Of a stretch of 64,000 nucleotides of DNA, positions 9,960 to 19,251 are shown piece after piece (position 1 is the stretch's first letter; the number at the start of each line of letters is the position of its first letter). Source of the DNA: Alphaproteobacteria bacterium (GTDB lineage: Bacteria > Pseudomonadota > Alphaproteobacteria > MPNO01 > UBA830); contig JAJEBT010000007.1 of NCBI GenBank assembly GCA_022822405.1, forward strand, positions 1 through 64,000, written 5' to 3'. The notes under the pieces are model-generated. The model was given only the letters and a program-made list of their open reading frames with translations, had not been told where the DNA came from and did no database searches. A program made the translations under genes and the position numbers.

Positions 9960-11204
9960 TCAGGACCTGGAGCTCATCCACACCACCAGGCAGTCGATCT
10001 TGCGGCGCTTGAGCAGGCGGCACGAATCGCGGGCGCTCGACTTGGACGCCATCACCAGCCTTGCCTTGTAGATCCTGCCGCCACGGCGCGTCTTGCGCTT
10101 CTGGCTGACGATCTTGTACGGCCGCCCGGCCAGGCTCGGCACCTTCTGCACCGCCCGGCCGATCATCTTCCTGGCATCCGCGAGCCGCGTATACGCGCCG
10201 ACCTGGACGGTCCAGCCGCGCACCGCGCCAGCCTTGCGGTTGCGCACCGGCGCAACACCAGAACCGGGCCCGGTGGCCGCGGCGGGGGTCTTCGCCCCGG
10301 CCGGGCCGGCGCTTCCGGCGGCGGAAGGTTTCGGGGTCAGCGCAGCCCTCCGCGCCGAGGCGGCAACGCTGGCGCTCCGCGCGGCCTGGATCTTCGCCGC
10401 CTTCCGGGTCTCCGCGGGGCTGAACCCCCGGTTCAGGAGCCGCGCCACGATGCGATTCCGGGACTTCGATGTCCGCCCCCCGAAGACGACCGCGATCAGC
10501 CGCCTGCCGCCCCTCTCGGCCGAGGCGGCGAGATTGAATCCGGACGCCCTCGTGTATCCCGTCTTGATCCCGTCCATGCCCCGGTAATTTCGCATCAGAC
10601 GATTGTGATTCCGGTAGGTCCGGCCCCGCCAGGTCCATGTCTTGCGCGAGAATTGCCCGTACATCCGGGGGAAGGTCTCCAGCATCTTCCGGCTCAGGGT
10701 CGCCATGTCCCGCGCCGTGCTGAGCTGCGCGCGGCTCGGCAGTCCCGACGCGTTGGTGAAGGTGGTGTTACGCATGCCGAGCTGGCGCGCGCGGCGCGTC
10801 ATCTGTCTCGCGAACTTGCGTTCCGTGCCGCCAAGGGCTTCGGCCACCACAGTAGCGACGTCGTTCGCGGATTTGACCACCAGCGCGGAGATTGCGTCGC
10901 GCACGCTTATCCGCTCGCCAACCCTGAGGCCAAGCTTGGACGGTGGGCGGCTCTGCGCCCTGTGGGAAACCCGCAGTTTCTGCGACAGGCTGATCTTCTT
11001 CGCACGCAACGCCTCGAAGGTCATGAACAGCGTCATCATCTTCGTGAGCGAAGCGGGGTAGTTCCTGGTGTCGGCATTGACGGCATGGAGGACGCGGCCG
11101 GTGTCGGCCTCGATGACGATTGAGGCGTATTTTGCCGCCGCGGAGCCGGGCAAGCCGGCAAGGGGAAGGACTATCAGGCTGGACAGGAACAGGAACCGAA
11201 TCAC
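9960..11204 (-). CDS. D-alanyl-D-alanine carboxypeptidase (S11) with C-terminal SPOR domain
   Basis: 414 residues. It trims the terminal D-Ala from peptidoglycan stem peptides in the periplasm. All three penicillin-binding motifs are intact: SLTK (Ser52, Lys55), SAN (112-114) and KTG (214-216). A signal peptide covers about residues 1-24. An Ala/Pro-rich linker leads to a SPOR domain (about 325-414, WTVQVGAY...), which in other proteins binds denuded glycan at division sites; this suggests septal recruitment. GTG 11204 has a GGGAGA site upstream; the track's longer ORF runs antisense through the TRAP genes and is not real. Confidence 0.93.
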   Translation of the reverse strand: MIRFLFLSSLIVLPLAGLPGSAAAKYASIVIEADTGRVLHAVNADTRNYPASLTKMMTLFMTFEALRAKKISLSQKLRVSHRAQSRPPSKLGLRVGERISVRDAISALVVKSANDVATVVAEALGGTERKFARQMTRRARQLGMRNTTFTNASGLPSRAQLSTARDMATLSRKMLETFPRMYGQFSRKTWTWRGRTYRNHNRLMRNYRGMDGIKTGYTRASGFNLAASAERGGRRLIAVVFGGRTSKSRNRIVARLLNRGFSPAETRKAAKIQAARSASVAASARRAALTPKPSAAGSAGPAGAKTPAAATGPGSGVAPVRNRKAGAVRGWTVQVGAYTRLADARKMIGRAVQKVPSLAGRPYKIVSQKRKTRRGGRIYKARLVMASKSSARDSCRLLKRRKIDCLVVWMSSRS

Positions 11205-11552
11205 GCGTGTCTCCCGCCTCCGGTGCCGGCTTTCCCGCGGCGGAGCATGCCGCCGACGGGCAACGGATGCACCCGGCTCCCACCCAAATGCTCCCTTCCA
11301 ACTCCGGCTCCACCGTACCCGAAATGGCGGCCGCTGTCCATGCCGGCAACGCACCGGCGGACCGACAGTCCGGAGCGGGAATGACGGCGCTTGCCTAAGC
11401 GCCGCGGTTCTGCCGTAGTAGGGGCGGCTTTCGCCGACAGAACCGCTTGCCGGCGATGGACGGAGTCTCCGGGGTGCAATCCGGGTCATCGTGCCGGCGG
11501 ACCAGGCTACACCGCACGCCACCGCCGCGTCTCGCAGGAACAGGAACAGGCC

Positions 11553-12065
11553 GTGGACAGGTTCTCCAGAATCTACAATTTCTTCGTGAACGGGATGGCG
11601 GTCCTCGCGGGCATCCTGATCTTTCTCAGTTTCGTGATGATCGTCGTCGACGTGACGATGCGCATCGTCGGGCTGACACCACCCCCGTTCACCATCGCCG
11701 TGGTCGAATACATCCTGCTCTGGTTCGCGATGCTTGCCGCGCCCTGGCTGGTGCGCATCAAGGGGCACGTCTTCATCGACGCCGTTACCCGGTTCTTCCC
11801 GGCAGCAGTCAGGACAGCTGTGGCGAAGATCGTGTATGCGGTCTGCATCGGTGCCGCAGCGATCTATGGCGTTCACGCCGCCGGCCTCCTCATGGCCGCG
11901 TGGGAAAACGACATGGTGGATGTCCGCAGCATCGACATGCCCCTGTGGGCGCTCTACGGCCCGATGCCGATCTGCTTTGCCTTTGTCGCCTTCGAATTCG
12001 CGCGCTACCTCATCGGGATCGACGACATGTACTCGAGGGCGGCCGACGGGCAGGAAGGCGTCTGA
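11553..12065 (+). CDS. TRAP transporter small permease (DctQ type)
   Basis: 170 residues with four hydrophobic segments, the DctQ topology. It is the small membrane subunit of a tripartite ATP-independent periplasmic transporter, working with the large permease (4 nt downstream) and the binding protein. GTG 11553 fits a start just before the first helix and follows a run of AGGAACAGG repeats that may act as ribosome site; upstream residues of the track ORF look non-coding. Confidence 0.88.
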   Translation: MDRFSRIYNFFVNGMAVLAGILIFLSFVMIVVDVTMRIVGLTPPPFTIAVVEYILLWFAMLAAPWLVRIKGHVFIDAVTRFFPAAVRTAVAKIVYAVCIGAAAIYGVHAAGLLMAAWENDMVDVRSIDMPLWALYGPMPICFAFVAFEFARYLIGIDDMYSRAADGQEGV

Positions 12066-12068
12066 CCC

Positions 12069-13385
12069 ATGGAGATGGAGTGGTACTGGGCTCTCCTGAC
12101 GCTTATCGGAATGGTGATGTTCCTCATGGCGATGGGGGTCCCGGTCGCCCTTACCTTCATCACGACCAACATTGTCGGCGTCCTGATCTTCATGGGCGAC
12201 ATGGCGGGATGGACGCAGATCGTCGACAACTCGACCTCGCTCATCACCCGCTTCACGCTGGGGCCGGTGCCCATGTTCATCATGATGGGCGCCCTGTTCT
12301 TCCACACCGGGCTCGCGATCCGCGTCTTCGACGGGCTTGACGTCCTGTTCGGCCGCCTGCCCGGCCGCCTCTGCTACCTGACGGTGGCGGGTGGCTCCAT
12401 GTTTTCGACGCTGACCGGCTCCAGCATGGCCAACACCGCGATGCTGGGCGCCCTGATGGTGCCCGAGATGCAGCGGCGCGGCTACAGCCGGCGCATGTCG
12501 ATGGGTCCGATTCTCGGCACCGGCGGACTCGCCATGATCATCCCGCCATCAGCCCTCGGCGTCCTGCTGGCTTCGGTCGCCAACATCGACGTCGGCCGCC
12601 TTCTGGTCGCCGGATTCCTGCCGGGCTTCGTGCTCGCCGCCCTGTATGCGGCCCTGATATTCCTGCAGATCAGATTGAAGCCCGACTCCGCCCCCGCCTA
12701 CGCCGTCGAAATGCCGCCGATAGGGGCGCGGATCAGGCTCGTCTGCACCAACATCCTTCCCATGAGCCTTGTCGTGTTCATGGTCATCGGCTTCATCATG
12801 CTCGGCTGGTCCACCCCCACCGAAGCCGCCGCGTTCGGCGTGCTGGGCGTGATCATCCTTGCCGCGGCTTTCCGGGCCCTGACCTTCACCGCACTGCGGA
12901 GCGCGGTCGAGGCGACCGTCAAGGTCGGCGCCATGGTGTTCTTCATCATCATGAGCTCGACCGTCTTCAGCCAGCTCCTAGCGTTTTCCGGGGCCAGCGC
13001 CGGCCTTCTCGAATGGGCCACCGAGTTCGAGATTTCCAAGTACTGGATCCTCCTCGTGATGTTCGTGATCCTCGTCGCGCTCGGCATGTTCATGGACCCG
13101 ACGTCGATGATGCTGATCACCGTGCCGATCTTCTTCCCGCTGGCGCAGCAGCTCGGCTTCGACCTGGTGTGGTTCGGGCTCTTCGTGCTCATGACCTTCG
13201 AGATGGCCGGAACGACACCGCCCTTCGGCCTCCTGCTCTACGTGATGCTCGGCGTCGCACCGAAAGACACGACGTTGTTCCAGGTGGCGAGCGCGGCATT
13301 TCCGTTCCTGGTCTGCGACGCGATCCTGATCGTGATCCTGATTTTCTTTCCGGGCCTCGCGCTCTGGCTGCCCAGTCTGATGTGA
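12069..13385 (+). CDS. TRAP transporter large permease (DctM type)
   Basis: 438 residues, almost entirely hydrophobic, the usual size of the 12-helix DctM/SiaM subunit. Segments such as TGSSMANTAMLG and GGLAMIIPPSALGVLLA are typical of the ion-transporter-superfamily core. It couples ion entry to solute uptake. It starts 3 nt after dctQ, so the two are coupled. The binding-protein gene follows 160 nt later, the reverse of the common P-Q-M order. Confidence 0.94.
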   Translation: MEMEWYWALLTLIGMVMFLMAMGVPVALTFITTNIVGVLIFMGDMAGWTQIVDNSTSLITRFTLGPVPMFIMMGALFFHTGLAIRVFDGLDVLFGRLPGRLCYLTVAGGSMFSTLTGSSMANTAMLGALMVPEMQRRGYSRRMSMGPILGTGGLAMIIPPSALGVLLASVANIDVGRLLVAGFLPGFVLAALYAALIFLQIRLKPDSAPAYAVEMPPIGARIRLVCTNILPMSLVVFMVIGFIMLGWSTPTEAAAFGVLGVIILAAAFRALTFTALRSAVEATVKVGAMVFFIIMSSTVFSQLLAFSGASAGLLEWATEFEISKYWILLVMFVILVALGMFMDPTSMMLITVPIFFPLAQQLGFDLVWFGLFVLMTFEMAGTTPPFGLLLYVMLGVAPKDTTLFQVASAAFPFLVCDAILIVILIFFPGLALWLPSLM

Positions 13386-13545
13386 CCCTCCCGGGCCACC
13401 GTCCGCGCCCGCCCGCCTGTGTTGTGCGAACATGGCCCGGCCACTATCCTTCCGTTCATCCGGCCTCGCCGGGCGGCGTGAGGCATGGCCCGACGGCTTG
13501 CAGAAGGAGTACGGCCGGACACGGACAACCAGATGGAGAAGAGCC

Positions 13546-14532
13546 ATGATACGGAAGTCGCTTTCGGTACTGACGATCAGCGCGGCCGTCCTCGCGTTGT
13601 CGCTGCCTTCCCAGGCTTCGACGATAAAGGTCTCGACATGCCAGATTCGCACCCATGACCATGTCATCGTCTTCCTCGAGGAATTCCTGAAACCCGCTCA
13701 GGCCAACGAGGTCGGCCTCAAGCTCCGCTACATGGGCGGGCCGGAAATCACCCCCTTCCGCAAGCAGGGCGGACTGCTCAAGCGCGGCCTCATCGACCTG
13801 ATCTTCTGCCCGACGCCCTACTACGGCGCCGACCTGCCGGAAGCCCGCCTCCTAGGCGCCCACAACAAGTCGCTGGAGGAGATGCGGTCGAACGGTGCCT
13901 ACGACATGCTCCGGGAGGCATGGGACAAGGGCCTGAACGCCCATATCCTTGCCTGGCCGGCCTTCAACGTCTCGACCTTCTACGTCTACACCACCTTCAA
14001 GCCCAAGCTGAGCAAGACGACCGGCATCGACCTGAAAGGCATCAAGATGCGCTCGACGGGCCTGTACAAGCCGTTCCTTGCCGCAATGGAGGCAATCCCC
14101 GTCGGCATGGCGCCGGGCGACGTCTATACCGGCCTCGAACGCGGCGTCGTGCAGGGCATGGCATGGCCCAAGGGATCGATCACCAAGTACGGCTGGGAGA
14201 AGTTCCTCAAGTACAAGATCACGCCGAACTTCTACGGCGCGACCTTCATGACCATCATCAACAAGAAGAAATGGGAAAGCCTCACGCAGGCGGAAAGGGA
14301 CTTCCTCACCAAGCTCAGCGCGACCTACGAGAAGAAAAGTGACGAGGTCGTGGCCAGGAATCTCGCGGCCGACGAGGCCCGCCTCGAAAAGGCCGGTGTT
14401 CAGACCTTCGCGCTCGAAGGCGAGTATGCGAAGGCCTATCTCAAGACCATCTACGGTGCCAAGTGGGCGGTGAACGACAAGTACAAGTACACGGTCGACT
14501 ACAAGAAGCTGAAGCCGCTGATGTACCAGTAG
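13546..14532 (+). CDS. TRAP transporter substrate-binding protein (DctP type)
   Basis: 328 residues with a cleavable signal peptide (about 1-23). It has DctP features including LKGIKMRSTG, which contains the conserved Arg that normally salt-bridges a substrate carboxylate, and the VVQGMAWP segment. The ligand is therefore probably an organic acid, but its identity is unknown. ATG 13546 has GGAGAAG upstream. A strong hairpin follows its stop. It converges on the UbiD/acyl-CoA operon, which may degrade what this system imports (inference). Confidence 0.92.
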   Translation: MIRKSLSVLTISAAVLALSLPSQASTIKVSTCQIRTHDHVIVFLEEFLKPAQANEVGLKLRYMGGPEITPFRKQGGLLKRGLIDLIFCPTPYYGADLPEARLLGAHNKSLEEMRSNGAYDMLREAWDKGLNAHILAWPAFNVSTFYVYTTFKPKLSKTTGIDLKGIKMRSTGLYKPFLAAMEAIPVGMAPGDVYTGLERGVVQGMAWPKGSITKYGWEKFLKYKITPNFYGATFMTIINKKKWESLTQAERDFLTKLSATYEKKSDEVVARNLAADEARLEKAGVQTFALEGEYAKAYLKTIYGAKWAVNDKYKYTVDYKKLKPLMYQ

Positions 14533-14553
14533 GCGCCCGACCGGCAGCCGGCC

Positions 14554-14580
14554 GGAGCGGCAGGCACCCCCTGCCGCTCC
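14554..14580. terminator. Hairpin between convergent dctP and ubiD-family genes
   Basis: A perfect 11-bp inverted repeat, GGAGCGGCAGG / CCTGCCGCTCC, with a 5-nt loop sits 21 nt after the dctP stop. There is no T tract on either side, so it may be a bidirectional, weak or factor-assisted terminator or a 3' stabilising hairpin. Confidence 0.6.
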
Positions 14581-14672
14581 GTAACGGCCGCCCTGCCGGC
14601 GTCCCGGCACTGAACGCATCGCGGGCTGCGGCGTCCCTGTTTCGCGACCGGTGACGCTGGCGCCGGCGCGGA

Positions 14673-16082
14673 TCAGGCGTCCGGCAGGAACTCGTCGAGA
14701 TCGACGCTCTCGAAATTGCGCGGGATCGCGCGCATGAACCGTGCCCGCTCCTCGGCCTGGGTCACCGCCGGCATGGTCGCGTCGACCATCCACTTGGTGC
14801 CGAGGCGGTGGAAGCTGTTCTGTCCCGGCACCACCGGCGAGACGTTGTCGAGCGCGAACACCCTGGTGTTCGGAATCATGATCATGTCGCGTTCCGCATG
14901 CACCCGGGTCGTCATCGACCACATCACCTGCCGGAGGTCGCCGGCATCGATGTCCTCGTCGACCGCAACCGCCATCTTCGGGTGCAGGTACGGTCCCGAC
15001 AGCGCCGCCATCAGGGCCGTCTTGGCCTGGCCCTCGACGCGGGGCCGGAGCTTGACGACCAGCATCATCATGCCGGCGGCCGGATGACAGCGGACGTCGA
15101 GGAGATCGAGCCCGCCCTCGACGTTGCGGAGATGGTCCCTGGTCGCGACCTCGACGCCGAGCGCCATCGTGCCCTGGGTGTCGGTCGTCGGATATCCGCA
15201 ATGCACGGCATAGAAGATCGGGTCGCGCCGACGCGTCATGCAGTTGACGCGCAGCACCTGCGACGTGGTGGCTTCCGCATAGGTGCCCGGAATCTCGCCG
15301 AACGGCCCCTCCGGCACCTCGACGTCGCGGAGCACCTCGCCCTCTAGCACGAGCTCGGCTTCCGCCGGCACCTCGAGATCCACCGTCCTGCACTTCACCA
15401 TGCGCACCCCCTCGCCGATCAGGGCGCCCGCAACCTCGAGCTCGTCGCGGTCGAAACCGGTGGTGAAACCGGCCCCGTAGAAGAGCGCCGGATGGCCGCC
15501 ATAGACCATCGCCACCGGCATGTTGAGCCCCCGGGCGACGTACTTGTCGTAGATGCGCCTGGCCTGCCGCGGGACCATGATGAAGCCGGTCTCGCGTTCG
15601 TTGAGGATCATCTGGCGGTGCACCGAAACGTTCCGGACTCCCGTGTCCGGATCCCTGATGACCGCCATCCCCGAGGCGAGATAGCGCCCGCCGTCATGTT
15701 CCGAGGTCATCATCGACGGGATCTCGTGGATGTTCACCGCCTCGCCCTCGGCCACCACCTCCTGGACCGGGGCGTCGCCAGCCGGGACGTCGACCGTCGG
15801 GACGCCGCGGGCGATGCGTCGCGCGACCTCGTCGAGGATATCCTCCTCGTCGATGCCGAGGCCGATGGACCACTTCCGGCGGTCGGCCAGGATCTGGCTC
15901 ACGGCGCGCCAGCCGCCATGCCCCTTCAGCGAGGTGAACAGGCTGGCCTTGCCGAGCTCGTTGAAGGTCTTCCACTCGATCGCCGCCATGTTGGCCGCGG
16001 GATCGACCTCGCCGGAGAAACGGATCAACTCTCCGCGCTGTTCGAGATTGGCGAGAAAGGTACGCAGGGACTGGTCAGGCAT
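14673..16082 (-). CDS. UbiD-family (prFMN-dependent) decarboxylase
   Basis: 469 residues. UbiD-family enzymes (de)carboxylate aromatic or alpha,beta-unsaturated acids with prenylated FMN. Visible family segments include NVSVHRQMI and EGPFGEIPGTY, which carries the conserved acidic residues near the cofactor. It is last in a run of minus-strand acyl-CoA genes rather than in a ubiquinone cluster, which favours a catabolic role over ubiquinone synthesis. No UbiX-type flavin prenyltransferase gene is in the window, so the cofactor must come from elsewhere. Confidence 0.9.
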   Translation of the reverse strand: MPDQSLRTFLANLEQRGELIRFSGEVDPAANMAAIEWKTFNELGKASLFTSLKGHGGWRAVSQILADRRKWSIGLGIDEEDILDEVARRIARGVPTVDVPAGDAPVQEVVAEGEAVNIHEIPSMMTSEHDGGRYLASGMAVIRDPDTGVRNVSVHRQMILNERETGFIMVPRQARRIYDKYVARGLNMPVAMVYGGHPALFYGAGFTTGFDRDELEVAGALIGEGVRMVKCRTVDLEVPAEAELVLEGEVLRDVEVPEGPFGEIPGTYAEATTSQVLRVNCMTRRRDPIFYAVHCGYPTTDTQGTMALGVEVATRDHLRNVEGGLDLLDVRCHPAAGMMMLVVKLRPRVEGQAKTALMAALSGPYLHPKMAVAVDEDIDAGDLRQVMWSMTTRVHAERDMIMIPNTRVFALDNVSPVVPGQNSFHRLGTKWMVDATMPAVTQAEERARFMRAIPRNFESVDLDEFLPDA

Positions 16083-16115
16083 GGTTCTGTCGAATCCAAG
16101 GTTGAGGAGGGTGGC

Positions 16116-17231
16116 TCAGACGGCCCTTCGGGCGGGCGCCGCCGCCTCGCCGCCGGACTCCGAGGCTTCAAGGTAATGCCGGCGATGCGCCGCGGCGATG
16201 CCCCAGCGCGCCGCCAGCGTCATCGCGCGCTTGAGATGGTAACCGATCTCGTGCTCGTCGGTAAATCCGATGGCGCCATGCATCTGGACCGCCGACTTGC
16301 ACACCCCGAGCGCGCCATCCGCCGCATGGGCCAGCACCGCCGACGGCAGGCCGGGCGCGGCGGCGCCGGCGTCGATCGCCCGCGCCGCCTGGTGGACCAG
16401 CGAGCGGCCGGCCTCGACCGCGGCGAGATTGTCGACGGCGCGGTGCTGCAGCGCCTGGAACGACCCGATGGGGCGGTCGAACTGGCGGCGGACCTTGAGA
16501 TAGTCGAGCGTGATCTCGTGCGCCCGTTCCATCACCCCGAGGAGCTCGGCAGCGGTTGCGAGATGCGCGGCCGCGAGAAGCGCATCGAGCAACCCATGGG
16601 CGTCGGAGCCGGCCGCGAGTTCCTCCGCCGGCGCCCTCGAAAGACGAATTTGTCCCACAGCGGTGCTGTCCGCCGCCGTGCCCGCGTCCAGCCGGACCTC
16701 GTCCCCCGGGACGCAGACCAGGACGAGACCCTCGGGCGACGACGCCGAGACCAGGTAGGCGTCGGCGTCGCCGGCGCCCGCGACGCCGATCTTGGCGCCG
16801 CTCACGCGGATGCGGCCGCCATCGCGCACCGCCTCGGTACGGGGCCGGTCATGGCCGAGGCCGCGCGGCGTCTCGATGAGCGCGGGAAGGATCACCTGGT
16901 CCCCGGCGATCAACGGCCCGGCCGGCGCCTCCGGGACGCCGCAGCGGGCGATGGCGTCGGCGATGATGATGCCGGTGGCGATCGGCTCGGGCACCAGATG
17001 CCGGCCGCATTCTCCGGCGACGAGGCAGAGCTCGGCGAGGCCGAGCCCGAGGCCGCCGCAACTCTCGGGCGCCAGCGCGCCGAAGAAGAACGCCTCCGCG
17101 GCTTCCGACCAGACGTCGCGCCGGATCGCGCAATCGCCGGCACGGAACCTCCCGGCGCCGCCATGGCGGGCCGCAAAGGCCGCCGCGCTCTCGCGCAGCA
17201 TCTGCTGCTCATCCGAAAGCTGCAGTTCCAT
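16116..17231 (-). CDS. Acyl-CoA dehydrogenase
   Basis: 371 residues, FAD-dependent acyl-CoA dehydrogenase fold, slightly short for the family. The C-terminal half has RRQFDRPIGSFQALQH and QMHGAIGFTDEHEIGYHLKRA, typical of the FAD/tetramer interface. The N-terminal half is divergent. It probably desaturates the CoA ester made by the adjacent ligase, passing electrons to ETF. It overlaps the ligase gene by 23 nt, so the two are translationally linked. Confidence 0.9.
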   Translation of the reverse strand: MELQLSDEQQMLRESAAAFAARHGGAGRFRAGDCAIRRDVWSEAAEAFFFGALAPESCGGLGLGLAELCLVAGECGRHLVPEPIATGIIIADAIARCGVPEAPAGPLIAGDQVILPALIETPRGLGHDRPRTEAVRDGGRIRVSGAKIGVAGAGDADAYLVSASSPEGLVLVCVPGDEVRLDAGTAADSTAVGQIRLSRAPAEELAAGSDAHGLLDALLAAAHLATAAELLGVMERAHEITLDYLKVRRQFDRPIGSFQALQHRAVDNLAAVEAGRSLVHQAARAIDAGAAAPGLPSAVLAHAADGALGVCKSAVQMHGAIGFTDEHEIGYHLKRAMTLAARWGIAAAHRRHYLEASESGGEAAAPARRAV

Positions 17232-18765
17232 CGGAAGCCTTCAGTTCCGCGGCGGCGCGCGCGCGCAGTTCCGCCTTGACGATCTTGCCGGTGCTGTTGC
17301 GCGGAAAACCGTCGACCGCGAGCACGTGCTTCGGCTTCTTGTAGCTCGCGATCAGGGACCGGCAGTGCGCGATCAGCGCGTCCTCGGCCGCGCTCATGCG
17401 GTCCTCGAACCTGACGAACGCGACCACGCATTCGCCGAACTCCGGATCGGGGGCCGGCACAACCACGGCCTCCCTCACGGCGGGATGGCGTTCGAGCGCG
17501 TCCTCGACCTCGCGCGAATAGATGTTGAGCCCGCCGGACACGATCATGTCCTTGGCACGGTCGGCGAAATAGAGATAGCCCTCTTCGTCGAGCCGCCCCA
17601 GATCGCCGGTGACGAGCCAGCCGTGGTGAAAGGCCGCCGCCGTGGCCTCGGGATTGCGCCAGTACTCGCGCATCGTCATGGTCCCGGGCGGGCCGCACCG
17701 CACCAGGATCTCGCCGGTTTCGCCCGCGGGCAGGTCGTTGCGGTCGCCGTCGACGATCCTGATCTCGACCCCGGGCACAGCGCGCCCGCAGGAGGTCGGG
17801 TGGGCCTGCTGTTCTTCGGGCCGCAGGCAGGCGACGAAGCCGGCCTCGGTCTGGGCATAGAAGCTGTAGAGGCCGAGACCGGGAAGCGCCGCGGCGAGGC
17901 GTTCCTTCAGCTCCACCGGAAATACCTCGCCGGTCGCGACCATGACCCTCAGCGTGCGACAGGCGTCGGGCCGTTTCTCGATCTCGGGAATCAGCATGCG
18001 GGCAATGGTGGGAACCAGCCCGATGACGGTGATCCTCTCGCGTTCGATCATGTCGACGCAGGCCACCGGATCGAAGCGCGGCATGACCACCACCGCGCAA
18101 CCCGCGGCAATGGCGTTGGTGATGCGCCCGACACCGGTGCGGTGCGCCATCGGCGTCGTTGTCAGGATGCGGTCGTCGGATCCGAGTCCGAACTCCCGGA
18201 CATTGACGAAGGCGCCGACCAGCACGAAACCGAGATGCGTGGTCACCGCGCCCTTGGGCCGCCCCGTGGTGCCGGACGTGTAGCCGATCAGGAGGTCGTC
18301 CATCTCCGTGGGCACGGGCGCCGGCGGCGACGGGTCGCCCCCGGCGACGAGGTCGTCATAGGCAGTCTCGCCGTCGCGGGCCGCGCCGGCGACGATGAGC
18401 AGCGGACCATCCCGCCCCGCCGCGGCCGTGGCGGCGTCGCGGTATTCGGGCGGAAACAGGATTGCCGAGGGCGCGCAGTCCTCGAGAATGTAGTCGACCT
18501 CGGCCGGCGCAAGCCGTGTCGCGATGGGCACGATCACGCCACCACACTTGGCGGCGCCAAGCATCGCGAGGATGAGCTCGGCGCTGTTCGGCATGTACAT
18601 GGCGATGCGGTCGCCGGGCCGCAGGCCACGCGCCGCGAGGCCATTGGCTATCCGGTTGGCTGTCTCGTCGAGATCGCGGAAGGTGAACCGCCTGCCGTCG
18701 CACACGAGCGCCTCGCGGCCGGGGAAACGCGCCGCGCTCCCGGCCAGCATCGCTCCGAGTTTCAT
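17209..18765 (-). CDS. Acyl-CoA synthetase (AMP-forming)
   Basis: 518 residues, ANL superfamily. It activates a carboxylic acid to its CoA thioester via an acyl-adenylate. The P-loop YTSGTTGRPKG, the TGDLG core and the C-terminal Lys segment NSTGKIVK are all intact. It probably provides the entry step of the pathway, before the dehydrogenase. The substrate may be a medium-chain, cyclic or aromatic acid; motifs do not discriminate. Confidence 0.94.
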   Translation of the reverse strand: MKLGAMLAGSAARFPGREALVCDGRRFTFRDLDETANRIANGLAARGLRPGDRIAMYMPNSAELILAMLGAAKCGGVIVPIATRLAPAEVDYILEDCAPSAILFPPEYRDAATAAAGRDGPLLIVAGAARDGETAYDDLVAGGDPSPPAPVPTEMDDLLIGYTSGTTGRPKGAVTTHLGFVLVGAFVNVREFGLGSDDRILTTTPMAHRTGVGRITNAIAAGCAVVVMPRFDPVACVDMIERERITVIGLVPTIARMLIPEIEKRPDACRTLRVMVATGEVFPVELKERLAAALPGLGLYSFYAQTEAGFVACLRPEEQQAHPTSCGRAVPGVEIRIVDGDRNDLPAGETGEILVRCGPPGTMTMREYWRNPEATAAAFHHGWLVTGDLGRLDEEGYLYFADRAKDMIVSGGLNIYSREVEDALERHPAVREAVVVPAPDPEFGECVVAFVRFEDRMSAAEDALIAHCRSLIASYKKPKHVLAVDGFPRNSTGKIVKAELRARAAAELKASDGTAAFG

Positions 18766-18786
18766 CGCCGGCGGCCCCGCGCCGGA

Positions 18787-19215
18787 TCAGCCATCCGCGC
18801 CGGTATCGGGAACGAACGCGTAATAGGGCGAACCGTCGCCGAGTTCCTCCCAGTCGACCCTGACCCGCATGCCGATCTCGACATCGTCCTCGCCGACCCC
18901 GTTGAGATTGGCAATGATGCGAACCCCCTCGTCGAGCTCGACCAGCCCGACGAGGTAGGGCGTCCGGTGCTCGAAACCCGCGGTCGGCACATGGGTGACG
19001 GTATAGGAATGGAGCGTGCCGCGACCCGACGCTTCCTTCCAGCGCAGGTTCCTCCTGCCCGTATGCACGCTGTTGGCGCGCGGCCAGAACTGGTACTTGC
19101 GCGCCGCCAGGTCGTACTGCAGCATCAGCCGGCCGTCGCGGGCGCCGTCCCAAAAGGGCTGCGTCACAGGCGTCGGCTTGGGCACCGGGCGCGGCTTCGC
19201 GGTTGGTTTTGCCAT
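18787..19215 (-). CDS. DUF35 OB-fold protein lacking the zinc-ribbon cysteines
   Basis: 142 residues. The C-terminal OB-fold (GRGTLHSYTVTH, YLVGLVELDEGVRI) is typical of DUF35 proteins that partner thiolase-like enzymes. In usual members the N-terminal rubredoxin-like ribbon has two CxxC pairs; here the matching stretch (LMLQYDLAARKYQFWP) has no Cys at all, so it cannot bind zinc that way. Its position beside the thiolase-fold gene suggests a two-subunit complex. ATG 19215 opens an unusual Lys/Pro-rich N-terminus. Confidence 0.85.
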   Translation of the reverse strand: MAKPTAKPRPVPKPTPVTQPFWDGARDGRLMLQYDLAARKYQFWPRANSVHTGRRNLRWKEASGRGTLHSYTVTHVPTAGFEHRTPYLVGLVELDEGVRIIANLNGVGEDDVEIGMRVRVDWEELGDGSPYYAFVPDTGADG

Positions 19216-19251
19216 TGTCGTTCTCCTCTGCCGGACCGCCGGGCGGCGCCG

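Noticed and set aside
15492-17279. 595-residue + strand ORF (and similar long ORFs at 16792, 26739, 29747, 33082, 54893)
   Set aside because: All are antisense shadows of recognised genes, rich in His/Arg/Asp and Gly, without motifs.
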